DNA from: Artemia franciscana
Taxonomy: Eukaryota; Arthropoda; Branchiopoda; Anostraca; Artemiidae
DNA length: 64,000 bases
Assembly: GCF_032884065.1 (NCBI RefSeq)
Contig: NW_027062911.1
Coordinates: 1-64,000 of the forward strand
Direction: 5' to 3'
The notes under the pieces were generated by a model. That model searched no databases and had not been told where the DNA came from. It worked only from the letters and a program-made list of their open reading frames with translations. A program made the position numbers and the translations under genes. Shown here piece by piece: positions 18,939 through 31,085 of this stretch; within the stretch, counting starts at the first letter, position 1, and every line of letters starts with the position of its first letter.

Positions 18939-20282
18939 TGGGAGGATATAACAATACAGGAAAATCAAGGTCTTTTCCCGTATATTCATATACTCCGTCC
19001 CTACCTTAAGAAATATTGTTTATGTAAGTTAGCTAAAAGGCTATGATGCAATATAATATATTTCTTTTTGGCGGAATTACATCAAAAATAAATAAATATT
19101 TGGTAGAAAAATTTTATGTAAAATCCAGACCTCTGACAAGTACAAATCACTTGTCCCTTTTTAATATAAACAAGAGAAAAGAGGTTGTCTCTTGTAACTT
19201 TTGATATTGTGTTCCTAAGACGAAATATTCCTAATACATGACAGTGGAAAGGCTATGACGCTATAAAATGACGTTTCTTTTCTACAAAGTCATGCGTTGG
19301 GAATATAAAGAATTAGAAATATATGAGAATAAAACCCCTAATTTAATCATGTGCTTAACCGTCACTTTTGAACAGTGTCCATTATCAACATAACAAAATA
19401 TTAATACGTTGCCACGTTTATCATATGCTTAATCATCCTTGAAACAAGTGCAATTAAATGTCACAATAATTAATGTTTATTGATGATCATGTGACTCACA
19501 AATATTTTATAACAATACTTTTATAATTATGTACTATTATTGCTATTTTATTTAATAGCCATATGATTCTGCCTGGAAATTTTTATTATAGAAATTGGCA
19601 TACTCTGGCATTGGCCGACCGTACGACATGGTCAAAATTAAGAAACACCTATCATGTTTTATCAACCGCCAAAAATTGCCCAAATCACAAATCTGACTGA
19701 ACCGACAGCTATCGCCCAAAGTAAGACTGCTCAAACAAGCTACAGCTACTGTCCTGTAATCATCTTCACCCCTCTAACTGAATCGTAGAGACCTGAGCAG
19801 ACACAATATCCAAGCGAGGAGATACTCCCACCACACGCTCCCGAAGGCATCACGACGTACAGCCTGCATCAACTTGAAACCCGACTTTAGCAACGTCACA
19901 AACACAGATGAAGATTTGGAAGAAAACAACTTATCCTAATTTTATAACTAGTGCAACAACTGCTAAGTAAGGCATTACTTATTTAAGAATTACCTTACCC
20001 TCATAAAACAATCAACAAACGCTTTAAGAACAAAACAAATGCAGAAGACAGCGGGAACGGAACGGAAGAGCCATAGTACCAGCTGTACTATCGTACTTAA
20101 ATTGCTAGGGAAGAAACGCTAGAAAGCGTAAAATTAAAATAAACTTCAACAATCGCTAAAGTCTCAAGCAGTAAATATGATTTGAAGTGAAAGACTGAAA
20201 AATTACATTATCCTTAGACATCAGTTCAATTAGTGAAATGGGCAAAAATAAAAAAATTGTGATTATGCGTAAAACTAACATT

Positions 20283-20430
20283 CTAACAATAGGTGATGAA
20301 CAATACAAGAAAATGCCAATAATAAAGTGAAATTTGAAATCAAAATAAATTTAAATCTAACAATAAGTGACGAATGATACAAGGAAATACCAATATTATA
20401 GTGAAATTTGAAGTAAATGTGTCAGTGTAA
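20283..20430. repeat. 74-bp tandem duplication, unit 2
   Basis: Copies start at 20283 and 20357. Confidence 0.8.
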
Positions 20431-20928
20431 TCTTTATCATATAATTTAAATGTATTTGTATGCCTTAACGAAAGAACACCTGGGATCAATTGGAAACTAA
20501 ATACAATACAAAAAAATTCAAATAAAAGACAAACAATTGGATTCAGGTATTCACGTGTAAACCTTGTTCATGTTGTGATGTATTAATGTAATTCAAGTAT
20601 AAGGTGTAGGATCAATACAAGGTGTAAGAATATATACATTTTTTTTAAATATCATTTATGAGGTGAAAGAATTAAAATAAAAATATTTTGACAATAAAAA
20701 GTTTTAAGAAAGGTAAAATTTAAGGAAAAGGAATGTTCTGATTGACGAGGGCGTCAATCTATGGCGGGATAGGGGATATGTGACATATGGAACAGCAGCC
20801 CCCCTCCCCCTTACAGAACTCAGAACCAAATCCCTCATTTGGTCACTTTAGAAAGTTTTAAAATAAGAATTTCTTATACGCCTAAAGATTTTAAAGTGTA
20901 AATTCATCATCTCATAAGATTTGTGCTT

Positions 20929-21060
20929 TTGGCACAAGTTTTACAGCAAGCAAAAAATAATACTTTTTACTTTTGGCACAAGTTTTACAGCAAGCAAAAA
21001 ATGATACGTTTTACTTTTGGCACAAGTTTTACAGCAAGCAAAAAATGATACTTTTTAAAC
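20929..21060. repeat. 44-bp minisatellite, three copies, unit 2
   Basis: Copies start at 20929, 20973 and 21017. Confidence 0.9.
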
Positions 21061-21413
21061 TATCAAAATTGGATTCAAAAATGTAACTTTTGATTAAAGC
21101 CAATTAGAAACCAGATTTCTATTACTGGTTTGGTCAACGAACTAGAGGTGAAAATCCTCGTTGGAATAAATCTTTTATAAGGAGGTTAGGCCATCTGTTG
21201 GATAATTAAAAGAACAGTTGTATTGCAACATTTCTGAGGTCAGTCTACCCAGTGCTCAATTTAGAAATCCGGGTTGATTCTGGATATATAAGGTAGACCT
21301 GGAAGCCAGGAGAGTATTCAGTAAAATTCTGTCTTTGATGAACAACGTACAGCTAATTCTTATTGAAGTCATTTTTATCTGAGGTTGTATACAAAGTAAG
21401 AAAATAAAGATAT

Positions 21414-21654
21414 TGTCAATAATTGTCTTTGTCTATGAGTCAAGGTATGAGGTACAGTTCCTTTTGTCTGTTGGATCGTTCCCAAGGGAATCTGCACAAC
21501 TCGGGACACCTGAACATCACGATAATGATTCTGTCTCCATGCTTATAGAGATTTGTTAATAGAACCCTCTCAGTCTATGCCCCTTAACTACCCTGATCCC
21601 ATGTTAAAATTTGCACATCCACTTAACTTTATAAGAACCCCCCACCCCGTAACA
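21414..21654 (+). repeat. 5' LTR-like repeat (unit 2)
   Basis: About 241 bp, TG...CA ends, followed by the primer-binding-site-like GTGGCGTGGCC. Confidence 0.7.
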
Positions 21655-21939
21655 GTGGCGTGGCCTTCAATAAAGACATTAAAGGAACTATATGTGCCTG
21701 ACAATGTGACTGCCTGCTACCATAGACAAATATGATTATTTACAAATATTTTTTTGATTTTTAAGTGCAGTATAATTTTATTTCTACTTATGTGTTTTTT
21801 TATGTATTTATCTTAACCAAAAATAATTAGAATCTTTAATAGTAAAAATTAAATACCAATAGAGTTTAAAAAACTAAATTTTTATATACCGCATACCTTC
21901 AATAATTCTTGAAAGAAAAACTGAACTAAAATAACAAAT

Positions 21940-22473
21940 ATGGCTCAGGAACAAGATGAATTATTAAAAGCGCGACAAATTATTGCAACTTCGGTAGAAA
22001 TTGCCAAATCATTACCTGAGTATGAAGGGGATACGGATGTGGATCAATTCAACATCCACTTAGGACAATTTGTGGAAATGACAAAAATTGACTTAAAAGT
22101 ACTAAAAAACATGCTACTTTTAAGACTAAAAGGACAGGCGTTAACGTTTTTAAAACAAATTGAAAACACAATAGGCACAGAAGCCACCTCAACAATTAAC
22201 TCGATAGAGTTATTGCAACAGGCCTTCCAGAAAAGATTCATTGACACAAGTTCATTGAATAAACTGAAACATGGCCTAGTTACATTCGAACAGACCCAAA
22301 ACTTCAGAGAGTACTTACATAAAATTAGAATCGCAACAAAAGCACGATACGGTCCAGGAGAGGGGGAATTATATGAAAAAATAATACTTAATGCATTTAA
22401 ACAGGGACTCAATCCAAAACTATATCGTCTATTAATTGCCAAAAATATCGACGACTTTAGAACTTCAGTTTGA
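21940..22473 (+). CDS. gag-like ORF (unit 2)
   Basis: 177 codons open from ATG. The clearest of the four gag-like copies. Predicted mostly helical, with no zinc finger and no membrane segment. Confidence 0.6.
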   Translation: MAQEQDELLKARQIIATSVEIAKSLPEYEGDTDVDQFNIHLGQFVEMTKIDLKVLKNMLLLRLKGQALTFLKQIENTIGTEATSTINSIELLQQAFQKRFIDTSSLNKLKHGLVTFEQTQNFREYLHKIRIATKARYGPGEGELYEKIILNAFKQGLNPKLYRLLIAKNIDDFRTSV

Positions 22474-22985
22474 CTTCTGACTCGAAAAAGCTGACTCGAG
22501 AAAAATTCGTAAGTGATATTTTGAAAAATATAGTAAGATCTACAGAAGATTATAATGAAGCAAATCGATGCGACAATATTAGGATTAAAAAACTACTTAC
22601 TAAAAGAAATGCAAGCAACTGTTTCATACTTCAATGTGGGTGTGATCGTGAAGTTCAAATAATTCTGAAATCTTTCAAATCAATAGAATATGACTTCAAT
22701 AAAGAGGTGCTACACAAACCCAAAAAATATTTTTTGCAAGGTCCAGATGCAGGACCAGGAAGCATCCATGTAAAGGGAATTGCACCAGATTTTGCAAAAG
22801 ATTGGCCTACACATCAAAGTCTGAAAGAAGAAGGAGAAGAAGAAAAAGGAAAAGATGAAGAAGATGTAGAGGAAGATACTCCCACTGCATGGGCGATACC
22901 ACTTGCTCTTCGCGATCCAATCTCTGTAGGTGGCATGTTCTTAGGCATAGTCCTCTCCTTGATTGCCGGATGGAAGACATTGTGA
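22470..22985 (+). CDS. ORF between gag and protease (unit 2)
   Basis: 171 codons; the same acidic run and hydrophobic tail as 4725-5237. Confidence 0.4.
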   Translation: MTSDSKKLTREKFVSDILKNIVRSTEDYNEANRCDNIRIKKLLTKRNASNCFILQCGCDREVQIILKSFKSIEYDFNKEVLHKPKKYFLQGPDAGPGSIHVKGIAPDFAKDWPTHQSLKEEGEEEKGKDEEDVEEDTPTAWAIPLALRDPISVGGMFLGIVLSLIAGWKTL

Positions 22986-23061
22986 TGGCCAAAGATGAGC
23001 AAGATTTTTGTCTCTGAAAGTCTATAAATATAATTTGAAAATTTTAATGCATGAAATATTT

Positions 23062-23330
23062 ATTTCTCAGCCCTTATAGATTCAGGGGCAACAGTAAATG
23101 TGATAAATATATCCGTGTTTAACAAATTATCCAATTATATTAAACGACGAATGAGCAAGAAATTTCTTATTTATGGAAAAAAATAGCAAATATAGAAACT
23201 CCCAGGAAAAAAACAGGAGATAATAGTCTAAATTCAATAAAGAAAATCATAACAAAAAATATTATGGATTTGTAGTAACAAAAACTAAAATTCCCCCAAA
23301 ATCAATGCAGAGTGCAAATATCTCAAATGT
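23062..23330 (+). pseudogene. Aspartic-protease-like region (unit 2)
   Basis: The DSGATVNVIN site is kept (Asp codon at 23079), but the region is much shorter than in other units. Confidence 0.6.
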
Positions 23331-23459
23331 TAGAACCCATTAATGATAAAAATTAAATTTGGATAACCTCACCGTTGGAAGATCTCCCGAAAAATGTTAT
23401 CTGTGAAGAACAACTTATAAATTACGAAAAGGGTGAAGGTTATATTTTGCTATTGCTAT

Positions 23460-23706
23460 TGTCAATAATTGTCTTTGTCTATGAGTCAAGGTATCAGGTA
23501 CAGTTCCTATTGTCTGTTGGATCGTTCCCAAGGGAATCTGCACAATTCGGGAGACCTGAACATCACGATAATGATTCTGTCTCCATGGTTATAGAGAGTT
23601 GTTAATAGAACCCTCTCAGTCTATGCCCCTTAACTACCCTGCTCCCATTTCCAAATTTGCAAATCCACTTAACTTAACTTTATAAGAAACTCCCCCCCCC
23701 GTAACA
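23460..23706 (+). repeat. 3' LTR-like repeat (unit 2)
   Basis: About 247 bp, same ends as the left repeat. Confidence 0.7.
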
Positions 23707-23941
23707 TTCCAGCAAAAATTGGGAAGAACTTGACTATACGATTTCCCCAAAAACAATAATTTTTTCCCGATACAATCTTAACTCTTACCCTCAAAACAAT
23801 TCCCAGACGACATACTACCCCCTATCACACCATTGATAGACCCCTAACATTATATGATGGATTAAAAAAGCTATACATACTCCCGGTGACAAAAGGTCAG
23901 AACAAGTGAATCAGCCCTAAAGGCAAACATTGCGAGAGGCC

Positions 23942-24325
23942 ATGGACTTAATAATATACCCAATTAAAAACAGAAAAAGTACGTTTGAAACAAAAGTGGT
24001 CACCAGTGAACAACAATACCATGATATAACAGTATCCAGAGCAAAACCAAAGGACTGGGTATCTTGGAAGGAAACCATAATGCAATGAATTCCCTATCGT
24101 CCTGAGGACATGGATTTCAAACAATGGAGGTATAACAAGAAAATGTTTGACTTCCCTAAGCTCCAAAGAATCCTTCAACTCTCCCGAACCGAGATCTCAA
24201 CAAGAAAAATCAATAAACAACCCTTCTACTTCCCTAGAAGAACAAAAAACAGTTTGATTCCCCTACAATCTATGGGTTTGAAAATTGTTACTTTGCAATT
24301 CGATGTCTCAATAGCAAAAATTTAG
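23942..24325 (+). CDS. Unrecognised coding-like region (unit 2)
   Basis: Short ORFs 23942-24088 and 24110-24325. The second differs from unit 1 at a few residues (MDFKQW, SIAKI). Confidence 0.3.
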
Positions 24326-24503
24326 CCAAGAACTATCTAAAAAGTAATCAGACAAAAAGCATGATAAAAACAAGAGCTAAGAGCACACATAGCACTTGTG
24401 ACGAGATCGGAAGAGCCAAGAGCTCAAATGGCAAAGCTCAAGCGGAATTCGAAGGATCAACAGATCAATTTAAAAGGAGTATCAGAGGCTTAATGTCGGT
24501 CAT

Positions 24504-26563
24504 GATTTAAAATATGAGCTCTGAAACACAAGGTCCTTCTAAATATCAAGATTCATTAGGATACGATCACCCATTCGTAATTAAAAAATTGCTCATTTTT
24601 CTAATTTTTCCTCTCATTTCAGATGGTCAAATCGGGGAAAAAAACTTTATCAACTCAATTTGAGCAGGTCCCTGACACGCATACCAATTAACATCGTCCT
24701 AGCACATCCAAAAGCGCTGAACTCACCAAAGCACTGGACTCCTCCCCCCTAACTCCCACAAAGAGAGCAGATCCAGTCCAGTTACGTCAGTGACGTATCT
24801 ACATTTGCTTATTATAACCACCAAGTTTCATCCTGATCTCTTTACTCTAAGCGTTTTCCAAGATTTCCGGTTTCCTCTACCGACTCCTCCCCCTAGTCAT
24901 CGGATCTGGTCGGTATTTAAAATTAGACATCTGAGACAGGAGTTCCATCTAAATATTAAACTTCATTAACGTCCTGTCACCGGTTCTTAAATAAAATATA
25001 CCTCAATTTGTTTACTTTTTCCGAACTGACACCCCCCCCCCCCAAACTCCCCTAAAGAAAGCGGATTCAGTCCGATTATGTCAATCACGTATCTAGGACT
25101 TATGCTTATTCTTCCTACCAAGTTTCATCCCGATCTCTTCACTGTAAGGGTTTTCCAAGATTCCCCATTTCTCCCACCAGCTCCCCCAGTATCCCTGGAT
25201 CCAGTTGGGGTTCAAAAGAAGAGCTCTGAGACACGAGGTCCTTTTAAGATCCAGTCACCTGTTCTTAGGTTAAAAATAACTCATTTTTTAAAATTAATCC
25301 CCCCCCCCAAAAGAGATAAAATCCATTCCAGTTATGTCAATCACGTTTCTAGAGCTTGTGCTTACTCTTCACATCAAGTTTCATCCTGATCTCTCCACTC
25401 TAAGTGTTTTCCAAGATTTCCAGTTTCCAAGATTTCTGTTTCCCCAACCCAGCCCATTATGTCACCGAATCCGATTCGAATTGAAAATCGAGGTTTTAAA
25501 ACATAAGATCTTTCTATATATCAAGTTTCATTAAGATCCGATCACCCATTCGTAAGATAAAGATACCTCAAGTTTCACGTTTTTCAAGATTTTAGGTTTC
25601 CCCCCTCATCTCTCCCCTAATGCTACCGGATCTAGTTGGGATTTCAAATAAGATTTCTAAAGCACAAGATCCTTCTAAATATCAAATTTCATTAAGATCT
25701 GATCACCCGTTCGTAAGTTGAAAATACTTCATTTTTTCTAATATTTCAAAATTACTAACACACACACCCCTCCCCCCACTCCGACTCCCCCAAAAACAGC
25801 GGATCCAGTCTGGTTATGTCAGTCATTTATCTTGGACTTTGGCTTATTCTTCCCACAAAATTTCAGCTTGTTCTTTCTGCTTTAAGCGTTTTCCACGATT
25901 TCAACCACCACTCCCCAAAAAAAACTCCCCCCACACTGGATCCGGTAGAGATTTAAAATATGACATCTGAGTTACGAGGTCGTTATAAAAATGATATTTC
26001 AATAAGATCCGATCAATCATTCGCAAGTTAAAAACACCTTTAGGGGGGAGTTAACCCTCCCCCCCAACTCCCTCAAAGAGAACAGATCTGTTCCCGTTAT
26101 GTCAATCACGTATATAAGACATTGGCTTATTTTTCCACCAGGTTTCATCCCGATCCCTCCACTAAGCGTTTTTTTTTTTAATTTTATTTTAAGATTTTAG
26201 GTTCCCCTCCAACTCCCCCAAATGTCACCGGATCCAGTCGAAATTTAAAAATAAGAACTTTCAGACACAGTATCAATCTTTATATCAAATTTCATTAAGA
26301 TCCGTTCACCCGTTTGCAAGTTAAAAACACTTATTTTTTCTTATTTTTCCGAAATTAACTGTCCCACCCCCTCCCCCTCTCCGGATGTTTGAATAGGGAA
26401 AAACTATTTCCAATTTAATTGGGTCTGTTCTCCGATACGCTTGCCAGATTTCATCGTCCTAGCGTACCTGAAAGTGCCTAAACTAGCAAAACCGGGACAG
26501 ACAGACCGACAGGCCGACAGAATTTGTGATCGCTATATGTCACTTGGTGAATACCAAGTGCCA
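24504..26563. repeat. Degenerate C-rich tandem repeat with terminal hairpin (unit 2)
   Basis: Same region, with the hairpin at 26541-26560. A T-rich replacement of about 20 bp near 26170 is unique to this unit. Confidence 0.7.
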
Positions 26564-27688
26564 AAAAAAATAGCATTTGACTACTTAGTGACTCCAGCAA
26601 AGTTCCTAACCGACTTCAAAAGCAAAGGCTAATTATATGCTGAGTATAGGTTCCATAAATAAATGCGTCACATAAATCTTATACTATCTCACTGCTTCGT
26701 GACTCCAGCAAAGTTCATAATCGACATCACAAGCATACATGAATTAAAATGCTGAATATATGTTCCATAGCCAAATTGCAAAGTCGTGAGATCCTGGTTT
26801 AGAGGGAGGTCAAACATCCCATAACTAGTGAATATATACAAAAAGACTGAAGAAATTTGGCAGTCAATTTCTAGACGGGTGGAAGTGAAAAGCTAGCCTG
26901 GGTAGGATTTTAAGACAGTATTGATTTGTACCTAATCCTGAGTTTATCCATGTTTCAATATTCAATTTGTTGCATTACACCTACTGTACAAGTTGTATGT
27001 AAGCACTGAAATAAATAATTATATGTGATTTTATCATCTTTTTTTCTATGAATCCAGATGCGAGGCATAATTCCCGTGGTCTTTAGAAACGTTTATAGGG
27101 AATCTATGCAATAAAGCAAGACCCATCCACCCCTAAGATGACTATATTACTGAGAAGATTGGGCATTATCAACAGCGTCCCTCTTTCTTAATCTCTCGCT
27201 TGTTTAACCCCTATAGGATCTTAATCTTTCACTCGTTTAACTCCCATAGTGTCATTTTAAGTTGAAACTCCCATATTGTTTTATTATCAACATACCCCCC
27301 TGTACCATTATTAACAATACCCCCCTCCCCCCGTAACAGTAGTGTATCAAGTTCGTCCTTCTTTCAAGACAGTTTTAAAATTAATGATTACCCTAACTTC
27401 TTCAGGGCTGGCATAAGCGAAACGAATGGTCAAACTATTAAGGGGTATTAAAAATAGAAATTCGGTCGTTGTATCGCTCATCATAGCGTTTCAATGATAC
27501 ATGCACTCTATGTGTTTATGTAATAAAGGCTGACTAAAGTGTTAGATTAGATAAAGCAAAAAACAAAAACAAAAATATCATTCTAGTGTCTTTAAAAGTG
27601 TGTATTATTGTGTGTGTATTGTTTTTTATTTGTTAACTTGTGCAAGTATCAGTGTTGTGTTTGTGCTTTTGTTTCTAGTGTTATAAAA

Positions 27689-28306
27689 ATGGCTGAAATT
27701 CCACCTTATGATGGAAAAATAGAGTTTAAAGATAAAATACCGTTATTGACAAATATTAATGAATACGACGATGAATTTGACAAGCATCCAGCTTATGTCC
27801 TGGGGAGGAAGGTTTTGGAAACACTTTCTAGAACTGATTTTGGTACTGATGAAGATAATAACCCTGTGGCTAAACGTGATAAATTGAATGAGGAAATTAA
27901 AGAAGCTAACAAAAAGACTTATGAAACTATGCGTGCTCAGGGATATGACATCGCAGTATATAGTGCCGAACAAATGATGCTGTTAGCTGCTCAAATCACT
28001 CCTGTACAGAAAACGTCAACAGTACCAAAACTTGTTCCTTTAACTACTGGTAAACAAGGTAGAGCACCAACTTCAAAACCAATTCAAGTTAAATGGGGTT
28101 TTTTAGATATGAACAAGATGTTGAAAATTTTAGGGAGAATGAAGGTATCGAAAAATACGAAGGAATTCAAAAAGAAAAGGAGCAATCTGTTGATTTACCA
28201 GTGCGAGAATATGATGAGGACGTCCCGGACCCCGAAGACGTTAAACAACTACTATATTTGTTCGAGTTGTTCAATGGTCAAGACACTTATTCCCATGAAA
28301 GGGTAA
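27689..28306 (+). CDS. Unrecognised ORF, possible gag of a second LTR-type remnant (unit 2)
   Basis: The same protein start (MAEIPPYDGKIEFKDK) at 27689. The open frame also extends upstream to 27608 without an ATG that matches other copies, so I use 27689. Confidence 0.35.
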   Translation: MAEIPPYDGKIEFKDKIPLLTNINEYDDEFDKHPAYVLGRKVLETLSRTDFGTDEDNNPVAKRDKLNEEIKEANKKTYETMRAQGYDIAVYSAEQMMLLAAQITPVQKTSTVPKLVPLTTGKQGRAPTSKPIQVKWGFLDMNKMLKILGRMKVSKNTKEFKKKRSNLLIYQCENMMRTSRTPKTLNNYYICSSCSMVKTLIPMKG

Positions 28307-28524
28307 CTATCGGGCCACTATACAAGAAGGAAAATTTAGTCATCCCACCTGATTACACTGTTCAAAGGATTGGTCCAGAACATGTTCTAACACAAAATGC
28401 TAGGAACCAGCTAGAAATGCGTCACTTCTTTCAGATTGCTTACTTAAATTCTAAAGTATTTGCAGATGAACTAAAAGATTCTAACAAAGACATTGCTGCG
28501 GGTTTTGTGTTCTTTTCTTATTAA
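28093..28524 (+). CDS. Second ORF of the same remnant (unit 2)
   Basis: 143 codons (GFFRYEQDVENFRENEG near its start), overlapping the end of the first ORF in the -1 frame. This is the longest of the four copies. Confidence 0.35.
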   Translation: MGFFRYEQDVENFRENEGIEKYEGIQKEKEQSVDLPVREYDEDVPDPEDVKQLLYLFELFNGQDTYSHERVTIGPLYKKENLVIPPDYTVQRIGPEHVLTQNARNQLEMRHFFQIAYLNSKVFADELKDSNKDIAAGFVFFSY

Positions 28525-28532
28525 GGCAGAAC

Positions 28533-28735
28533 AATGTTTCTGTCGCAGCCATAACAGAAACTTGGAACCTGACTGAAGTGACAGGGAGCTCACCGGTTAT
28601 GCCCTATACCTCAGAACAAGACAAGCTCTTGGTGACCAGAGACTAGGCGGTGGAGTGACCCTTTACGTACGTGAAGATATCCCAATGAAGGAGCTACGTG
28701 AACTTAAAAGCACTGAACATGAGGTTGTGTGGGTT
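28533..28735 (+). mobile_element. LINE endonuclease fragment A (unit 2)
   Basis: Copy keeping the family-typical ITETW at its start. Confidence 0.7.
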
Positions 28736-29117
28736 CGAGAGAACCCTGGTGACAAGGTTGTTCTCATTGGAGCGGGCATAACTATGCACGAAGGTCTGAA
28801 GGCGACTGATACCCTGGCGACTAACGGCATCCATGTGTGCGTCATTGATCCTTTCACAATTACACCCTTGGATGCTGACACCATTCGTTCTCATGCTCTA
28901 CGGGGTGGTGGCAAGATACTTCACTGTTGAAGATCATTACCCAGAGGGTGGTATTGGCGGATCTGTAGCTTGTATCCTGTCGACTGATGCAAATATTATT
29001 GTCAAGCGTCTAGCAGTCAATGAGGTTCCACGATCTGGTCCCCCTGAGGTTCTTCTTGAGAAGTACGGTATTAGCTCAAATTGCATAGTCAAGGCCGTTT
29101 ACAACTTACTCCAATGA
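28655..29117 (+). pseudogene. Chimeric LINE-transketolase ORF, frameshifted (unit 2)
   Basis: Same chimera, but one extra T at about 28921 (ATACTTCACTG against ATACTCACTG) shifts the frame after GGGGKIL. The second part continues in another frame (28833-29117) to NLLQ. It is the only one of the four copies that is closed. Confidence 0.75.
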
Positions 29118-29690
29118 TCCCTTAGCACTCAGAGCATTTTATTTTAAGTTTAAATTCTTTGCTGATTATTTTAGCATTTATGTCTATACAGCATCATCGT
29201 TCTAAGGTATTAGGATTCTTTTCGCATGATTTAGTTTGTTTTACTCTATTTGGCAATACTGTTTGTCATCGGAAGTTAGCATACATGCTTGTGATATTTA
29301 GAATTTGATTCTGTTGACATTTTGGGTGAAGGCTGAAAGAACAATTTTATGGATAATATTTATAGCAAAAGTTGCACTCTTTCTATTGCCCTAGGTTTTT
29401 GGAGAAAGATTCTAATTCCAGAATTGCACTGACGGCCTCAAAAAAGTTTAACTACTTTTGGGATATTTATTTTTCATAATAATTATGGTTTAATGTTGAA
29501 AATGAAATGTCAAAACATGAAAAACTCCATTTAACTCCACCATTGCCGGTTCCAATTTCGGTCGCGAAAAGAAGAGGGTTGGACGATAGGCTTGCTACCT
29601 GTCCCTTAAAAAGAAACCAGCAACTGAATCGTCGACTTTAGCCTTGGATTTGACTACTACTTCCCAAACACCCTCAACATCCCCCGGACT
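29118..29690 (+). repeat. Transketolase 3' flank (unit 2)
   Basis: Matches 11646-12221; no ORF. This short unit has only one copy. Confidence 0.8.
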
Positions 29691-29942
29691 TGATTTTTGA
29701 CAACGAAGCAACAAGTGAAGCTCGGATTTTGAAATCTAAGGACGATGAGCCAGATTTCAAAAACTGAACAGATACTGAAAGAAGTGATACAGTACAATAT
29801 AGACGTAACAGCCATTAGTGAAACTAGATGGCTTGGTAGTGGGATGGAACCCCTACAAGGTGGCTACGTCCTCACATACAGTGGACATGAAAGAAGACGC
29901 CAAGCAAGTGTGGGTGTACTGATGTCACCCACTGCTAGGTGA
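29691..29942 (+). mobile_element. LINE endonuclease fragment B (unit 2)
   Basis: 65-codon open part at 29745-29942, including SETRWLGSG and TYSGHERRRQ. Confidence 0.75.
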
Positions 29943-30164
29943 GGGATACTAAAATGGAAGAATTATTTACAAACAATTCACGAAATCACGATGCAAAAAA
30001 ATCTGCCATGGCTAAAATAGACTGAATTCTCAGTCGATCAGCAATTATTTGGAGCTGTTTAGACTTTTCTGAATCCATAAGGTTAAGAGGGGAGCGCAAA
30101 TTTTTATTCTCATCATAAGGTATATATATCATGCCTAGTTATATATATAGCATAACAATAAAAT

Positions 30165-30208
30165 GACGTGCATAGTTATGCCCACTCCAATGAGAGTCTT
30201 CACATCGA
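30165..30208. other. Deletion joint of the short unit (unit 2)
   Basis: About 30 bases of the inverted transketolase piece (CGTGCATAGTTATGCCCACT onward) stop at GAGA (30195). A filler of about 14 bases, GTCTTCACATCGAC, leads into ACTAAAATGGAAGAATT, which in long units lies right of LINE fragment B. The equivalent ends in unit 1 are about 12721 and 17449. Confidence 0.8.
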
Positions 30209-30467
30209 CACTAAAATGGAAGAATTATTTACACACAATTCACGATATCACGATGCAAGAATATCCACCAAACTTTACTTTCTGTCAGCCTCAGACACAT
30301 CTGAATTAATTGTTCTGCAGCACTCATATATATCTTCTATATATATAAAAACTAGCTGTTGGGGTTATCAAAAAACCTTAGTTATCAAAAAACCCTTTAG
30401 TCCTCACTTTCTTAGATTTACAAGTTAACGTTTGATTCAGCAGATACAAGAGTTTTAGGAGGGATCG

Positions 30468-30857
30468 GGATTTATCTGAAATATTACGTGGACAGAGGTC
30501 ATAGCTTTTAGGTGAGGTGATATTTACTTTATTTTGCCTCTGTAAATTATCATAAATTGAATTCAATCCAAATTCACCTGTATCTTTGTTTATGGAATTA
30601 TTCTTGAATATTTTTTTTTAATTTCGATTGTTTCCCTGAAAATTTGCTTTAAACCTTGGTCCCTAGAAATCAAAGAAACATTTTCAAACAAAATAAATGA
30701 TTTAGACAATTATAGATGTTTCGAGAGGGCCGACATGAAATCTACAGGTTTGGTATTTTGCAAATACCATCGTCTTTAAAGCAAAATACCAAACCTGAAG
30801 ATTTCACGTTGGCCTAAAAAATATGACCTCTGTCCACGTAATATGTCAGATAAATCC
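30468..30857. repeat. Nested inverted repeat across unit 2/3 boundary
   Basis: Copy of the 17696-18086 structure: outer arms 30468-30503 and 30822-30857, inner arms 30728-30761 and 30781-30814. Both levels of pairing are preserved. Confidence 0.82.
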
Positions 30858-31085
30858 AATGACCCGGAACCGAAAAGGTCAAAGAGATTGGCTTCCGCTG
30901 TTGCATTGAAGAAAAATAAGAGCAATAAACTATATGTAATTAATTTATTAGGTATAAATTTTGTTTGGTTTTATTCATGTCTTTTAATTTTACTGCTCAT
31001 GATGAACACTGTATATGTGTTCAAAATATCCAGTCAAATTTTTTATCTGTTCACTGTCGATAAAAAGGTTTCATCCCTATTTTGA
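30843..31085 (+). CDS. Hypothetical 80-codon ORF with basic N-terminus
   Basis: Starts at an ATG inside the right outer arm of the inverted repeat. It opens with an acidic then basic stretch (DPEPKRSKR, nuclear-localisation-like) and continues into a hydrophobic, F/L/V-rich half. The same basic start is present in all five units (near 310, 18072, 48437, 61481), but there the frame closes soon after the basic part. It may be a short exon: the first 25 codons look more coding-like than the rest. Function unknown. Confidence 0.2.
   Translation: MSDKSNDPEPKRSKRLASAVALKKNKSNKLYVINLLGINFVWFYSCLLILLLMMNTVYVFKISSQIFYLFTVDKKVSSLF

Larger units (their letters stand above)
18939..21193. other. AT-rich spacer, unit 2
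   Basis: Same content as 1165-3451. It lacks about 40 bp near 20110 that is present in units 1, 3 and 5, replaced by GAAGAAACGCTA. Confidence 0.5.
21414..23706 (+). mobile_element. LTR element fossil (unit 2)
   Basis: Same element at the same place in the unit, so it is a copy made by array duplication and not a new insertion. At 2.29 kb it is the shortest of the four and is broken. Confidence 0.75.
17763..30534. repeat. Tandem array unit 2 (short type)
   Basis: Collinear with unit 1 except that about 4.7 kb is absent, from inside the inverted transketolase piece to the end of the second LINE fragment. The novel joint is at about 30195-30209. Its LTR fossil is also shorter than in the other units, which accounts for most of the remaining difference in length from unit 4. 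Confidence 0.93.

Noticed and set aside
30168-30428. 86-codon ORF across the short-unit joint
   Set aside because: It is created by the deletion joint and runs through unrelated flanks. No coding character.
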